DNA of 64,000 bases from Embleya sp045207785 (GCF_045207785.1 NZ_CP108776.1:6014001-6078000); one strand, 5' to 3'; positions 16,887 to 27,137 are shown, numbered from the stretch's first letter. Notes: generated by a model not told the origin, from the sequence alone. Numbers and translations: made by a program.

Positions 16887-17612
16887 CTACGGCGCGCCGG
16901 CTCCGCCGCCCACCACCGCGTCGTCCGACGCGGAGGCGTGCCGTCCGTCGGGCGGCGGCAGCAGGCCGGCGACGGAACCGCCGGTGTCGTTGAGCCGGCC
17001 GACGCTCGGGCGCTGCCCACCGTAGGAGACCACCGTGAGCGAGCACGGGTCGACCTGGATCCGCTGGAACAGGTCCAGGTGCATCCCGAGCGCGTCGGCG
17101 ACGAGCGCCTTGATCACGTCGCCGTGCGAGCAGACCAGGTACATCGCGTCCGGGCCGTGCTCGGCGGTGATCCGCTCGTTCCACTCGCGGACCGCGTCCA
17201 CGGCGCGGGCCTGGGTGGTGCGCAGGGCCTCGCCGCCCGGGCCGGGGAAGGTCACCGCGCTCGGGTGGTTCTGCACGGTCTTCCAGAGGCTCTCCCCGGC
17301 GAGCTCCTTGAGCTCTCGGCCGGTCCAGTCGCCGTAGCGGCACTCGCCGACCCGCTCGTCGACCTGCGCGCCGGCGTCCAGCGCGAGCTTGGTGCCCAGG
17401 CGCGCGGCCAGGATCGCCTCGGACGTCTGCCGACAGCGCTCCAGCGGGCTGGTCACCACGGCCGCGAGCGGCACCTCGGCGATTCTCGCGGCGAGTGCCG
17501 CCGCCTGTTCCTCGCCGCGGTCGTCCAGGAGCACACCGGGCGCCCAACCGGCGAGGATCCCGGAGGAGTTGGCCGTCGTGCGTCCGTGCCGAACAAAGAG
17601 CACCGTCGTCAT
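16887..17612 (-). CDS. Histidine phosphatase family protein (MSMEG_4193 type)
   Basis: 241 residues of the phosphoglycerate mutase-like superfamily. The phosphohistidine motif VRHGRTTAN is at about residues 7-15, the second catalytic segment is SPLERCRQT, and the second His is in VCSHGDVIKAL. Such enzymes remove phosphate from small molecules; in this neighbourhood (DUF3090, SCO1664-type, mshC) an inositol or sugar phosphate is a fair guess but not shown. The C-terminal 25 residues are a Gly/Ala tail. It probably starts the transcript that ends with mshC; a 166-bp gap precedes DUF3090. Confidence 0.88.
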   Translation of the reverse strand: MTTVLFVRHGRTTANSSGILAGWAPGVLLDDRGEEQAAALAARIAEVPLAAVVTSPLERCRQTSEAILAARLGTKLALDAGAQVDERVGECRYGDWTGRELKELAGESLWKTVQNHPSAVTFPGPGGEALRTTQARAVDAVREWNERITAEHGPDAMYLVCSHGDVIKALVADALGMHLDLFQRIQVDPCSLTVVSYGGQRPSVGRLNDTGGSVAGLLPPPDGRHASASDDAVVGGGAGAP

Positions 17613-17752
17613 GGTGGTCACCCTACGTGGGTGATTCCCGGGCGCGGAGGCGTGTCGGGAGCGGAGGCGGGAGCGGGAGTGTGGGCGGTCCGGGTTCGGG
17701 GGCCGGATCGCGAGTGTCCCCGCCGCGCCGGAAAAGGCATAAGAATGTCCGT

Positions 17753-18727
17753 GTGATCGTGGACTGTGCCATCTACACCAACGGCCGGCGGACCGAAGGT
17801 CCCGCCGACTTCTCCGATGCCCTCGACGAGGCCCGGCGGGTCGGCGACTCGTTCCTGTGGATCGGCCTGCACGAGCCGACACCGAGCGAGTTCGAGCTTG
17901 TGACCAGCGAATTCGGGCTGCACCCGCTCGCGGTCGAGGACGCGCTGCACGCGCATCAGCGGCCCAAGCTGGAGACCTACGACGACTCGGTCTTCTTCGT
18001 CCTCAAGACGCTGCACTACTACGACGAGACGTCGTCGGTGGAGACCGGCGAGCTGATGATGTTCATCGGCGACTCGTTCGTGGTGACGGTGCGTCATGGG
18101 CCGGGTGCGGAGCTGAAGTCGGTCCGCCGTCGGGTGGAGAAGCAGCCCGAGCTGCTCAAGCACGGCCCCGGCGCGGTGTTGTACGCGGTCGCGGACGCCG
18201 TCGTGGACACCTACCTCGCGATCGCGGGCGAGCTGGAGACCGACCTCGAGGAGCTCGAGGCGCGCGTGTTCTCGCCGAGCCGGGACAACGACGCCGAGCG
18301 GATCTACCTGCTCAAGCGCGAGGTCCTGGAGTGCCGGCGGGCCGCACTGCCGTTGATCGAGCCGATACGGAAGCTGGCCACGACGGAGGTCGCGTTCGTA
18401 CCGTCCGACACCCGGCCGTTCTTCCGCGACGTCGCCGACCATGTGACCAGGGTCACCGAACAGATCGAGTCCTTCGATCGGCTGTTGTCCGACGTGCTCG
18501 GGGCGCACCTGGCCCAGGTCGGCGTGCGGCAGAACGAGGACATGCGCAAGATCTCGGCCTGGGCGGCGATCTTCGCCGTGCCGACGATGATCGCGGGCGT
18601 GTACGGCATGAACTTCGACCACATGCCGGAACTCCGGCAGGTGTGGGGCTATCCCGCGGCGCTCGCGCTGATGGTGTGCGCGTGCCTGGGCCTGCATCGG
18701 ATGTTCCGCAAGAGCGGGTGGCTGTAG
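17753..18727 (+). CDS. corA: CorA-type magnesium/cobalt transporter
   Basis: 324 residues. A large cytoplasmic N-terminal domain (KLETYDDSVFFVLK, GDSFVVTVRHG) leads to two C-terminal helices with the signature YGMNFDHMPEL after the first helix, the selectivity loop of CorA pentamers. It imports Mg2+ or related divalent ions. GTG 17753 (VIVDCAIYTNG) matches the usual start of Streptomyces homologues, which begin MIVDCAIY. It is divergent from the phosphatase gene, with about 140 bp between. Confidence 0.93.
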   Translation: MIVDCAIYTNGRRTEGPADFSDALDEARRVGDSFLWIGLHEPTPSEFELVTSEFGLHPLAVEDALHAHQRPKLETYDDSVFFVLKTLHYYDETSSVETGELMMFIGDSFVVTVRHGPGAELKSVRRRVEKQPELLKHGPGAVLYAVADAVVDTYLAIAGELETDLEELEARVFSPSRDNDAERIYLLKREVLECRRAALPLIEPIRKLATTEVAFVPSDTRPFFRDVADHVTRVTEQIESFDRLLSDVLGAHLAQVGVRQNEDMRKISAWAAIFAVPTMIAGVYGMNFDHMPELRQVWGYPAALALMVCACLGLHRMFRKSGWL

Positions 18728-18794
18728 GCCGGCGGGGGGTCGGTACCGCGCGACGCCGTGTCTTTCGCGGGGTGGGGTCGTTGACCTGGATACC

Positions 18795-18833
18795 GGCCGT
18801 GGCGGGGATGTACTGGACTCCCCCGCCGCGGCC
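18795..18833 (+). terminator. Hairpin terminator after corA
   Basis: 13-bp arms (18795-18807, 18821-18833) with one G-U pair and a 13-nt loop, about 70 bp after the corA stop codon. Confidence 0.5.
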
Positions 18834-18933
18834 TGATTCCGTTCCGTGAGCGATCAAGCGGTGGACCCTGGCACCGCTCACGCCGGACTCTCGTAGGCTT
18901 CTGCTTGTACAGACGCGGCGGAAGCAGGTGGGG

Positions 18934-19557
18934 ATGTTCGGCAAGTCGGGCAAGCAGCGCACATCGGGGACGCGCCCGGCCCAGATTCCGGGCGCCGGGG
19001 CCGCCGGGGCCGACTGGTCCTCGCACACCCATCTGGAGGACGCCGTACGGTCCTACCTGCTGCACCCCGACGTGGCGATGGAGGCCCTGGGCTCGGTGCT
19101 CGGTCGGCGTCCGGTGCGCGGCTTCACGCTGGAGCGGGTCGTGGACATCAACGCGAACGGCACATCGGTGTGGCAGGAGGCCGCGGTCTGTGACGATCGG
19201 CGGCTCGTGTTGTGGCACAGCGAGGACATGACCGACCCGTCGGCCCCCGGCGGCACGGTGTTGGACTCCTCCGTGCAGGTGATTCCGCTCGGTTCCGTCT
19301 CGCATGTCGGGATACGCACGCTGGTCGGCACCGACACCGACGGCCGGCGGCAACTGCGGGGCGCGTTCGTGTTCCTGGCGACGCCGACCCTGCAGGAGGT
19401 GGCGACGGTGCGCGGCGAGGACGGCACGTCCACCGGCCGGTTCCGGCAGGAGGCGTACCGGTTCAGCAAGTCCCTGGAGGACGGCGGGCCGGGGCAGATT
19501 CGCCGACTGCTCGAATTCGCCGAGGTGATCGCGGCACGGGTGCCCGGGCCGCGCTGA
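18934..19557 (+). CDS. Conserved actinobacterial protein of unknown function
   Basis: 207 residues, soluble, no signal or membrane span. It contains HLEDAVRSYLLHPDVAMEALGSVL, a short helix region, then a long beta-rich domain with RGFTLERVVDINANGTS and DDRRLVLWHSEDM, ending with RRLLEFAEVIAARVP. The layout resembles DUF5998-like proteins of Streptomyces, but I cannot assign it. ATG 18934 has GGAAG 9 bp upstream; GTG 18928 is an alternative. Confidence 0.65.
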   Translation: MFGKSGKQRTSGTRPAQIPGAGAAGADWSSHTHLEDAVRSYLLHPDVAMEALGSVLGRRPVRGFTLERVVDINANGTSVWQEAAVCDDRRLVLWHSEDMTDPSAPGGTVLDSSVQVIPLGSVSHVGIRTLVGTDTDGRRQLRGAFVFLATPTLQEVATVRGEDGTSTGRFRQEAYRFSKSLEDGGPGQIRRLLEFAEVIAARVPGPR

Positions 19558-19570
19558 GGCGTGGCGAACG

Positions 19571-19606
19571 CGGCGGCGGGCCCGGAATCCGTGGGTCCCG
19601 CCGCCG
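19571..19606. terminator. Bidirectional hairpin terminator
   Basis: 10-bp arms CGGCGGCGGG / CCCGCCGCCG (19571-19580, 19597-19606) with an inner CCC/GGG, between the plus-strand protein of unknown function and the minus-strand LLM gene. Confidence 0.65.
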
Positions 19607-19657
19607 GTCTCGCGCACGGGCTGTGCGCGGTGTCGTCTCCCGCCGCGTCCGCTCCGG

Positions 19658-20704
19658 CTACGCGCAGCCGGAAAGCTCCAGCGCCTCGGCCGCGATCCGC
19701 AGTGCCGCGACACGTTCGTCGAGAGTGGTGCCGTTCGGGGCGATCGTGAGGGTCGTGACGCCGGTGGCGGCGTACGCCTGCATGCGCTCGGCGATCCGCT
19801 CCTTGCTGCCGAGCAGGCTGGTCTTGTCGATGAAGTCGTACGGCACGGCCGCGCCGGCGCCCGGGTAGTCCTTCGCCAGGAATTTGTCCTGGATCTCCTT
19901 GGCCTCGGCCTCGTAGCCCATCCGGCACGCGAGCCGGTTGTAGAAGTTCTGGTCGCGGCTGCCCATGCCGCCCACGTACAGCGCGGCATACCCGCGGACC
20001 TGGTCGGCCGCCGCCTTCGGGTCGTCGCCGACGACGAGCGGAACGGTCGGCACGACGTCGAAGTCGGTCATCGACAGGCCGGCCTTCTCGCGGCCCGCGC
20101 GGATGTTCAGCAGCGAGTCCTCGGCGTGCTCGGGCGCGTAGAAGACGCCGAGCCAGCCGTCGGCGATCTCGCCGGTGAGTTCGAGGTTCTTCGGGCCGAC
20201 GGCCGCGATGTACAGCGGGATGTGCTCGCGCACGGGATGCACGGTGAGCTTGAGCGGCTTGCCCGGCCCGCCGGGGAGCGGCAGCGTCCAGTTGGCGCCC
20301 TGGTGGTCGACCCGCTCGCGGCGCATCGCCATCCGGATGACCTCGACGTACTCGCGGGTGCGGGCCAGCGGCTTGTCGAACTTGACCCCGTACCAGCCCT
20401 CGGACACCTGCGGCCCGGACACGCCCAGGCCGAGCCGGAACCGGCCGCCGGAGAGCACGTCGAGCGTCGCGGCGGTCATCGCGGTCATCGTGGGCGTCCG
20501 GGCCGGGATCTGGAAGATCGCCGAGCCGACGTCGATGCGCGTGGTCTGCGCGGCGACCCAGGACAGCACGGTGGCCGCGTCCGAGCCGTACGCCTCAGCG
20601 GCCCAACAGACCGCGTAACCGAGTCGGTCGGCCTCCTGGGCCACCGCCAGGTTGTCGGCGTCGTTGCCGGCGCCGAAGTAGCCGAGGTTGATACCGAGTC
20701 GCAT
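19658..20704 (-). CDS. LLM-class F420-dependent oxidoreductase
   Basis: 348 residues with the luciferase-like TIM barrel: MRLGINLGYFGAGNDAD at the N-terminus, SAIFQIPARTPTMTAMTAATLD and GGRFRLGLGVSGPQVSEGWYG. These features match actinobacterial F420-dependent enzymes of the Rv3520c-like group, which use the deazaflavin F420 as hydride carrier; F420 rather than FMN use is inferred from family. Substrate unknown. It is divergent from an aldo/keto reductase, with two palindromes in the shared promoter region. Confidence 0.85.
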   Translation of the reverse strand: MRLGINLGYFGAGNDADNLAVAQEADRLGYAVCWAAEAYGSDAATVLSWVAAQTTRIDVGSAIFQIPARTPTMTAMTAATLDVLSGGRFRLGLGVSGPQVSEGWYGVKFDKPLARTREYVEVIRMAMRRERVDHQGANWTLPLPGGPGKPLKLTVHPVREHIPLYIAAVGPKNLELTGEIADGWLGVFYAPEHAEDSLLNIRAGREKAGLSMTDFDVVPTVPLVVGDDPKAAADQVRGYAALYVGGMGSRDQNFYNRLACRMGYEAEAKEIQDKFLAKDYPGAGAAVPYDFIDKTSLLGSKERIAERMQAYAATGVTTLTIAPNGTTLDERVAALRIAAEALELSGCA

Positions 20705-20848
20705 ATCCGCGGACCCCCTGTTCGATGTCCGTCCGACGTCTTTGGCACGTCCGACCGACGTTGGAATGGTTGACGATGGACGACGTTTGGCGTGGGACGA
20801 TCCGGACCGGCACCAGTACGCCGGCTCGGGCGACCATACCGTGATACC

Positions 20849-20860
20849 TACCCATGGGTA
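20849..20860. promoter_or_regulatory. Palindrome TACCCATGGGTA in a divergent promoter region
   Basis: A perfect 12-bp palindrome lying between the LLM oxidoreductase (start 20704, minus) and the aldo/keto reductase (start 20937, plus). Its form suits a TetR-type dimer. Confidence 0.45.
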
Positions 20861-20869
20861 ACCTGTCTG

Positions 20870-20883
20870 GGCGGTATACCGCC
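20870..20883. promoter_or_regulatory. Palindrome GGCGGTATACCGCC in a divergent promoter region
   Basis: A perfect 14-bp palindrome 9 bp after the TACCCATGGGTA site, 40 bp upstream of the -10 of the aldo/keto reductase. It may be a second operator. Confidence 0.45.
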
Positions 20884-20922
20884 GAACGGCCCCGCCAACG
20901 CCGGCGCGGGTGGGCGAGCGGC

Positions 20923-20928
20923 TAGTCT
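20923..20928 (+). promoter_or_regulatory. Candidate leaderless -10 element (TAGTCT)
   Basis: TAGTCT ends 8 bp before the ATG at 20937 and no ribosome site is visible, so transcription may begin at the start codon. Confidence 0.4.
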
Positions 20929-20936
20929 CCGGTGCC

Positions 20937-21917
20937 ATGGAGCAGCGACATCTCGGCCGCACCGGCCTGCGGGTCTCCCGCATGGGGCTGGGCACCATGA
21001 CGTGGGGACGAGACACCGACGAGCACGACGCGGCCGACCAGATGAAGGCGTATCTGGACGCCGGCGGCAACCTCGTGGACACCGCCGACGTGTACGCGGA
21101 CGGCGAGGCCGAGTACATGATCGGGCGCCTCCTCGACGGGTACATCCCGCGCTCGGACGTGGTCATCGCGACCAAGGCCGCGAGCGTGCCGTACAGCGAA
21201 CGCCGTTTCGACGGCTCGCGGGGCCACCTGCTCCAGGCCCTCGACCACTCGCTCGCCCGGCTCGGCACCGACCACGTCGACCTGTGGCAGTTGCACGCGT
21301 ACGACCCGTCGACGCCGCTGGAGGAGACCCTGCACGCGCTCGATCTCGCGGTCACCAGCGGGCGGGCCAGGTACGTGGGGGTCTCCAACTTCTCGGGCTG
21401 GCAGTTGGCGAAGGCCGCGACGTGGCAATCGGCGGCCCCCGGTCGGGTGGTCGTGGCCAGCGCGCAGATGGAGTACTCGCTGCTGGAGCGGGGCATCGAA
21501 CGCGAAGTGCTGCCCGCCGCGCTGGACATGGGGGTCGGCCTGCTGCCGTGGTCCCCGCTCGGTCGCGGCGTGCTGACCGGCAAGTACCGCCACGGCATGC
21601 CGGCCGACTCGCGCGGCGCGTCGGCGCACATGGGCCCCTTCGTGGCGCCCTATCTGGACGACCACTCACGGCGGATCGTGGACGCCTTGGCCACCGCCGC
21701 CGACGGCCTGGGCGCGGCCCCGATCGAGGTCGCCCTGTCCTGGGTCCGCGACCGCCCGGGCGTGGTGGCCCCGATCGTCGGCGCCCGCAACGCGGCCCAG
21801 CTCCGGGCCTCGCTGGCGGCGGAGGCGGTGGTGCTGCCGGGGGAGATCAGGGCGGCGCTGGAGGACGTGTCGCAGCCGATGACCGGCTATCCGGATCACG
21901 AGTGGGGGCTGGTCTAG
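20937..21917 (+). CDS. Aldo/keto reductase
   Basis: 326 residues, NADPH-dependent TIM-barrel reductase. It has the N-terminal MEQRHLGRTGLRVSRMGLG, catalytic Asp-Tyr in NLVDTADVYADGEAE, catalytic Lys in IATKAAS, the His in LWQLHAYDP and the NADP-binding segment PIVGARNAAQLRASL. The KCR-type layout fits the AKR11/YajO-like group, which reduces sugar-derived or lipid aldehydes; the physiological substrate is unknown. A likely leaderless transcript, divergent from the LLM oxidoreductase. Confidence 0.9.
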   Translation: MEQRHLGRTGLRVSRMGLGTMTWGRDTDEHDAADQMKAYLDAGGNLVDTADVYADGEAEYMIGRLLDGYIPRSDVVIATKAASVPYSERRFDGSRGHLLQALDHSLARLGTDHVDLWQLHAYDPSTPLEETLHALDLAVTSGRARYVGVSNFSGWQLAKAATWQSAAPGRVVVASAQMEYSLLERGIEREVLPAALDMGVGLLPWSPLGRGVLTGKYRHGMPADSRGASAHMGPFVAPYLDDHSRRIVDALATAADGLGAAPIEVALSWVRDRPGVVAPIVGARNAAQLRASLAAEAVVLPGEIRAALEDVSQPMTGYPDHEWGLV

Positions 21918-22010
21918 GGAGTGGGGCGGGCGTACGGGTGGGCGTGTGGAGAGGGGCGGGGCGGGGCTTCGGGCTCCTGGCTTTGGGCTCCTGCCTTGGG
22001 CTCCGGGCTT

Positions 22011-22050
22011 CGCTTCGGCGGGCTTCGGCGGGCTTCGGGGGGCTTCGGGG
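22011..22050. repeat. Four 10-bp tandem repeats (GGCTTCGGSG)
   Basis: Units CGCTTCGGCG, GGCTTCGGCG, GGCTTCGGGG, GGCTTCGGGG follow a run of GGGCTCCTG-like units (from about 21960). The block lies between the aldo/keto reductase and the RecD-like gene; slippage is the likely origin. Confidence 0.6.
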
Positions 22051-22180
22051 GGCTGTCGGTGACGTGGAGGGTGAAGAGGGTCGCGGGACGGAAGTTTGGG
22101 AGCATCGGTCGCGGCAGGTGTCGGTGACGCCGGCGTGACCGGTGCTTCGGGGCGTTGAAGCGGACGAGTTCGGTTCGGAT

Positions 22181-24787
22181 ATGGGTGACGTGAGCGTGGG
22201 CGACGTGGGCATGGACGCGGGTACGGGTGCGGGCGGGAACGGCGAGGACGGTCCGAAGCCCGACCCGGTGGCACTGTTGCGCGATCAACTCGCCAGGCTG
22301 GCACGCGGCGAGGCCCCGGAGGTGGTCGGGGGCACGGCCCATGTCGCCCCCCAGCGCTCGACCGGCTCCGAGCCCGCCCGCAGGCGCACGACCGTGGCCG
22401 CCGAGGCCGTCGAGGCGGTGGCCGCGGCCGACCCGGAAACACCGGAAGCCGGAGCCTTGGAACCCGGAGCCTTGGAACCCGGAGTCCCGGAATCCCACGA
22501 CGACGCGACAGACGACGCGACAGACGAAGACCACGCCGTCACGGCGGAGGTCACGCCCTTCCGCGAAGCAACGCAGGAGGGCGAACCGGAGGCCGACGAC
22601 GACTCGGCGCCGACGACTGCCACGACATCCACGCCGGACGCTGGGCCCGAAGGACAAGGGGACGCCGACAACGGCGCCCCTGACCTCGCAGAGCCGGAGC
22701 CGGAACCGGGGCACGAACCGGGGCCCGAGCCGGAATCCGAACCCGAGCCGGAACCCGAACCCGAAGGCGTCACTCTCCAAACCCCCGCCGCCGCTCCGGA
22801 GCCGGATGCCGACGCCGCGGCGGCCCCGAACCCGGACGGTGAGGGCGGCGCCCTCGAAGGCTTGCCCGAGACCGGCACCGCGACGACGGATCCGGGCCGC
22901 GAGAGTCGTGCCCGCGGCGGTGAGCGCGGGCCGGAGCGGCCGGACGACCGCACGGACGCGCACTCGGGGCGGGACGCGGTGGGTGCCGCCGGCGCTGGTT
23001 GGGCGGGGCCCGGCACGAGGTCCGTGCCCCCTGAGCCGCCGGTGGTGGTGGAGCCGGAGGAGAAGCGGCCGTTCGCCGCCGTGGTCGCGGATGTGGCTCG
23101 GCTGCTCGTCGCGGCCGGGGCACCCGAGCGGGTCGCTCCGCAAGTGGTGACCGCACTCGGGAGCGAGGCGGCGGAATTGTTGGCGGGCGATCCTTGGGCG
23201 CTGCTCGCGGTGTCCGGGTTCGCGCCGCAGCAGGCCGACCTGTTCGCGCGTGGGGCGCTCGGCGACGCGTGGGCGGCGGCGGATCCCCGACGGGTGCGGG
23301 CCATCGTCCTGTGGTTGCTGCGCCGGGCCGCGCGGCAGGGCGATACCGCGATCGAGGCCGATGCCGCGCGGGCCGCGCTCGCGCACTTCGAGGTGGCCGA
23401 CCCGGACACCGCATTGCGGGCCATACTCGCCGAAGGCCGGGTGATGGCCTTTGCCGCCGCGCCGGTCGAGGAGCCGCAGGACACCGGCGATCCGGGCGAC
23501 CTCGACGATCTCGACGATCTCGACGGCGACTTCGAGGCGGAGTTCGAGGAGCCCGACGAACTCGCCGCCGTCGGCGGTGTGTTGCTCGCGCTCGACGACT
23601 ACGCGCTGGCCGAGGAGGCGATCGCCGAGGCGGTCGTCCGGCTGATGTCGACCGTCGAACCCTGGCCGGACACCGGCGACGCCAAGCTCGACCGCGCCCT
23701 GCGTGCGGCGGGTGTGGTCCTGTACGCCGCGGGCCCCGGCGAGGAACCGCCGCCGGCCGTCCTGGCCGCCGCCGCGAACGCGCGCGCGGCGGGGCTGCGG
23801 GTGGCCCTCGTCGCCCCGACCACCGACGCGCGCGACCGGCTCGGCGACGGAGCGGTCGGGCTGCGGGAACTGGCCGCGATGGACCGCGGCCCCGACGGCA
23901 CCCTCGAAATCGACCTCCTCGTCGTCACCGACGCGACCCTGCTCGACGTCACGGCCGCCGCCGCGATCTTCGAGGCGGTACCGGACGGCGCCCGACTGCT
24001 CCTCGCCGGCGACCCGGCCGGCCTCGAATCGACGGGCCCGGGACGGGTGTTCACCGACCTGGCCGCCACGGGCACGATCCGCGCGCTGGTCGCGCCGACC
24101 GTTCCGGAGGGGCCGCTCGAAGCCCTCGCCGACGGCATCCGCGACGGCCGGCTGCCCCCGATCGACGACCCCGAACGTCGCGTCGTCCTCATTCCGGCCC
24201 GCACCGGCGAGGAGGCCGCGCACCGCTGCGCCCAGCTCGTCGTCGACTCGATCCCGCGCGCGATCGGCATCGCGGCGCGGGACGTACTCGTCGTCGCCCC
24301 GCTCGCGACCGGCCCCGCCGGCGCCACCGCGCTCAACGCGGCGCTCAAGGCGAGGCTCAACCCGGGCACCGGCGGCGCGAACGGCGTCGCCATCGACGTC
24401 GGCGATCGGGTCATCAGGGCCACCCCCGGCCCGAGTGGCGGCGTCGTCCAGGGAACCGTCCGCGAAGCCCTCCCCGACGGCCGAGTCGTGGTGGCCTTCG
24501 GCAACGCCGCCCCGGAGCCCGTCCACCGCGCCGAGCTGCGGCACGGCTGGGCCCTGACGGCCCGTCAATCCCTGGGCGTCCGCCGCCCGGGCGCCGTGGT
24601 CGTACTCCCCTCGGAAGGGGCCGACGCCTACACCCGGGCCCTCATGTACACCCTCGTCACCCGAGGCGAACAGCACGTCTCGATCGTCCACGCCGCCGGC
24701 CCGGCCCTGGCCGCCGCGGTCGCCACCGACCCCACCCACCAGCGCACCACGCACCTGCGACAAGCCCTGCGCGAAGCCACGAACTGA
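22181..24787 (+). CDS. Helix-hairpin-helix, RecD/TraA-like protein with degenerate helicase motifs
   Basis: About 868 residues. The first 330 are acidic and disordered (runs of EPEPEPE). A helix-hairpin-helix region follows (about 305-380), with LLAVSGFAPQQADLFARGALGD, then a RecD-like ATPase region: DLLVVTDA (Walker B-like), LLLAGDPAGLESTGPGRVF (motif III-like) and a C-terminal YTLVTRGEQHVSIVHA (motif VI-like). The Walker A position reads AAGPGEEPPP and lacks the GKT, so ATP hydrolysis is doubtful. Streptomyces carry a similar protein of unknown function. Start uncertain: ATG 22181 chosen, GTG 22142 and ATG 22211 possible. Confidence 0.72.
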   Translation: MGDVSVGDVGMDAGTGAGGNGEDGPKPDPVALLRDQLARLARGEAPEVVGGTAHVAPQRSTGSEPARRRTTVAAEAVEAVAAADPETPEAGALEPGALEPGVPESHDDATDDATDEDHAVTAEVTPFREATQEGEPEADDDSAPTTATTSTPDAGPEGQGDADNGAPDLAEPEPEPGHEPGPEPESEPEPEPEPEGVTLQTPAAAPEPDADAAAAPNPDGEGGALEGLPETGTATTDPGRESRARGGERGPERPDDRTDAHSGRDAVGAAGAGWAGPGTRSVPPEPPVVVEPEEKRPFAAVVADVARLLVAAGAPERVAPQVVTALGSEAAELLAGDPWALLAVSGFAPQQADLFARGALGDAWAAADPRRVRAIVLWLLRRAARQGDTAIEADAARAALAHFEVADPDTALRAILAEGRVMAFAAAPVEEPQDTGDPGDLDDLDDLDGDFEAEFEEPDELAAVGGVLLALDDYALAEEAIAEAVVRLMSTVEPWPDTGDAKLDRALRAAGVVLYAAGPGEEPPPAVLAAAANARAAGLRVALVAPTTDARDRLGDGAVGLRELAAMDRGPDGTLEIDLLVVTDATLLDVTAAAAIFEAVPDGARLLLAGDPAGLESTGPGRVFTDLAATGTIRALVAPTVPEGPLEALADGIRDGRLPPIDDPERRVVLIPARTGEEAAHRCAQLVVDSIPRAIGIAARDVLVVAPLATGPAGATALNAALKARLNPGTGGANGVAIDVGDRVIRATPGPSGGVVQGTVREALPDGRVVVAFGNAAPEPVHRAELRHGWALTARQSLGVRRPGAVVVLPSEGADAYTRALMYTLVTRGEQHVSIVHAAGPALAAAVATDPTHQRTTHLRQALREATN

Positions 24788-24867
24788 CCCACGCCCACCG
24801 GCACGTGTCCCGGAATCCCGGACCCGCGCCGGCCCGGCCGCTCTCTTCGGGGCGGGGCGGGGTGGGG

Positions 24868-25965
<1,098 letters not shown>

Positions 25966-26150
25966 GAAGACGTGTCCCCTCACCGGCAGGAACGTGCCGG
26001 ACGGTCCGAAGTGGTGGGGGGAACAGCGTGCCCGCGCCGGCGACGCGTGTGTTCGGGCCACGCGGAGGGGGTCACCCGCGCGGGTGACCGGGAGTGCGCC
26101 ACATGGTCGGCGCGGGCGCCGGGCGCGGGCGAGGTGGGGCGCGGCCGGGC

Positions 26151-26963
26151 CTACGTCGTTTCCAGGACCTCGAACTCGTCGCCCACCCTGAGCACATGCG
26201 GCCCGTCCGGCCGCAGGTCCGGGACCAGGTTCTGGCCGAACACCAGGCTCTTGCCGAAGCGGTGGTGCTTGCCGAGCGCCCTCAGCGGCTCGTGGCCGCG
26301 TTCGCCGGTCAGCTGGTCGGTCGTGGTGATCACGCATCGCGAGCACGGCTTGACGACCCGGAAGGTGATGTCCCCGATGCGGATTCGCCGCCAGTGGTCC
26401 TCGGCCCAGCCGATCGGCTCGTCGACGACGACGTTGGGCCGAAAACGATTCATGGGGAGCGGGGAATCCATCACGCCGTTGAGCGCGTCGAGCGAACCCG
26501 TCGTCGTCAAGAGCAAGGGAAATCCGTCCGCGAAACTCACCCGATCGGCAATGTCCGCGTAAGTCTGATCGGGCCTTCGCCGGGTCGGATCGTCGAGATA
26601 CACGAGCCGGACGTCGATGCCCAACAACTTTCCGAACCAGGTGTGCGTGTCGTCGACGCCGACGGCTGCTTCCAGTTCGTCGTTCCACACGGTCACCGTG
26701 GTGAGCCGGACCTCGGCAGGCGGCTCGATCCGCAGTTCGTCCATCGAAGGAGCGCGTACGACCAGTGTGCCGCCCGGCTCCTGACGTACCGTCACGGTCG
26801 CGAGCCGAGGCTGCTTGCGCTGGCTGACGAACCGTCCGGTCGCGTCGACCAGCATCCAACGCCGGTCGCCGACAAGGCCCCACGGTTCGACGACGGCCTC
26901 CGCCAGGTCGATGCCGCGTGCGGACTTGATCGGATACACGTGCAGGGAGACGAGGTTGTGCAT
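26151..26963 (-). CDS. MOSC domain protein (MOSC_N beta barrel plus MOSC)
   Basis: 270 residues. The N-terminal beta-barrel (LVSLHVYPIKSARGIDLAEA, LVGDRRWMLVD) precedes the MOSC domain with PMNRFRPNVVVD and the Cys in KPCSRCVITTTD that would bind the molybdenum cofactor sulfur. Relatives are mARC and YcbX, which reduce N-hydroxylated compounds. YcbX has an added ferredoxin domain; this protein does not, so a separate electron donor is needed. The moaA/moaE genes at 49071-50516 show that molybdopterin is made in this organism. Confidence 0.88.
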   Translation of the reverse strand: MHNLVSLHVYPIKSARGIDLAEAVVEPWGLVGDRRWMLVDATGRFVSQRKQPRLATVTVRQEPGGTLVVRAPSMDELRIEPPAEVRLTTVTVWNDELEAAVGVDDTHTWFGKLLGIDVRLVYLDDPTRRRPDQTYADIADRVSFADGFPLLLTTTGSLDALNGVMDSPLPMNRFRPNVVVDEPIGWAEDHWRRIRIGDITFRVVKPCSRCVITTTDQLTGERGHEPLRALGKHHRFGKSLVFGQNLVPDLRPDGPHVLRVGDEFEVLETT

Positions 26964-27137
26964 ACGTTCACTGTTTCACGCCGGTCCGGGGAAACCGGCG
27001 GGGGATCGATGCGGACCGATTCTCGGCGAATCCGCAGTTCATACGGGTGGTGCGGGCGGTGCGAGTGGCGGGAACTACAGGCGGTGGTGCGATGCGCGGC
27101 CGGTGGCCGTGCGGGCGTGGCGGGTTCGGGTCCGGAA

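Noticed and set aside
21960..22060. CRISPR-like spacing in the GGCTTCGG repeats
   Set aside because: Units are directly tandem with no spacers and are imperfect; simple-sequence slippage explains them.
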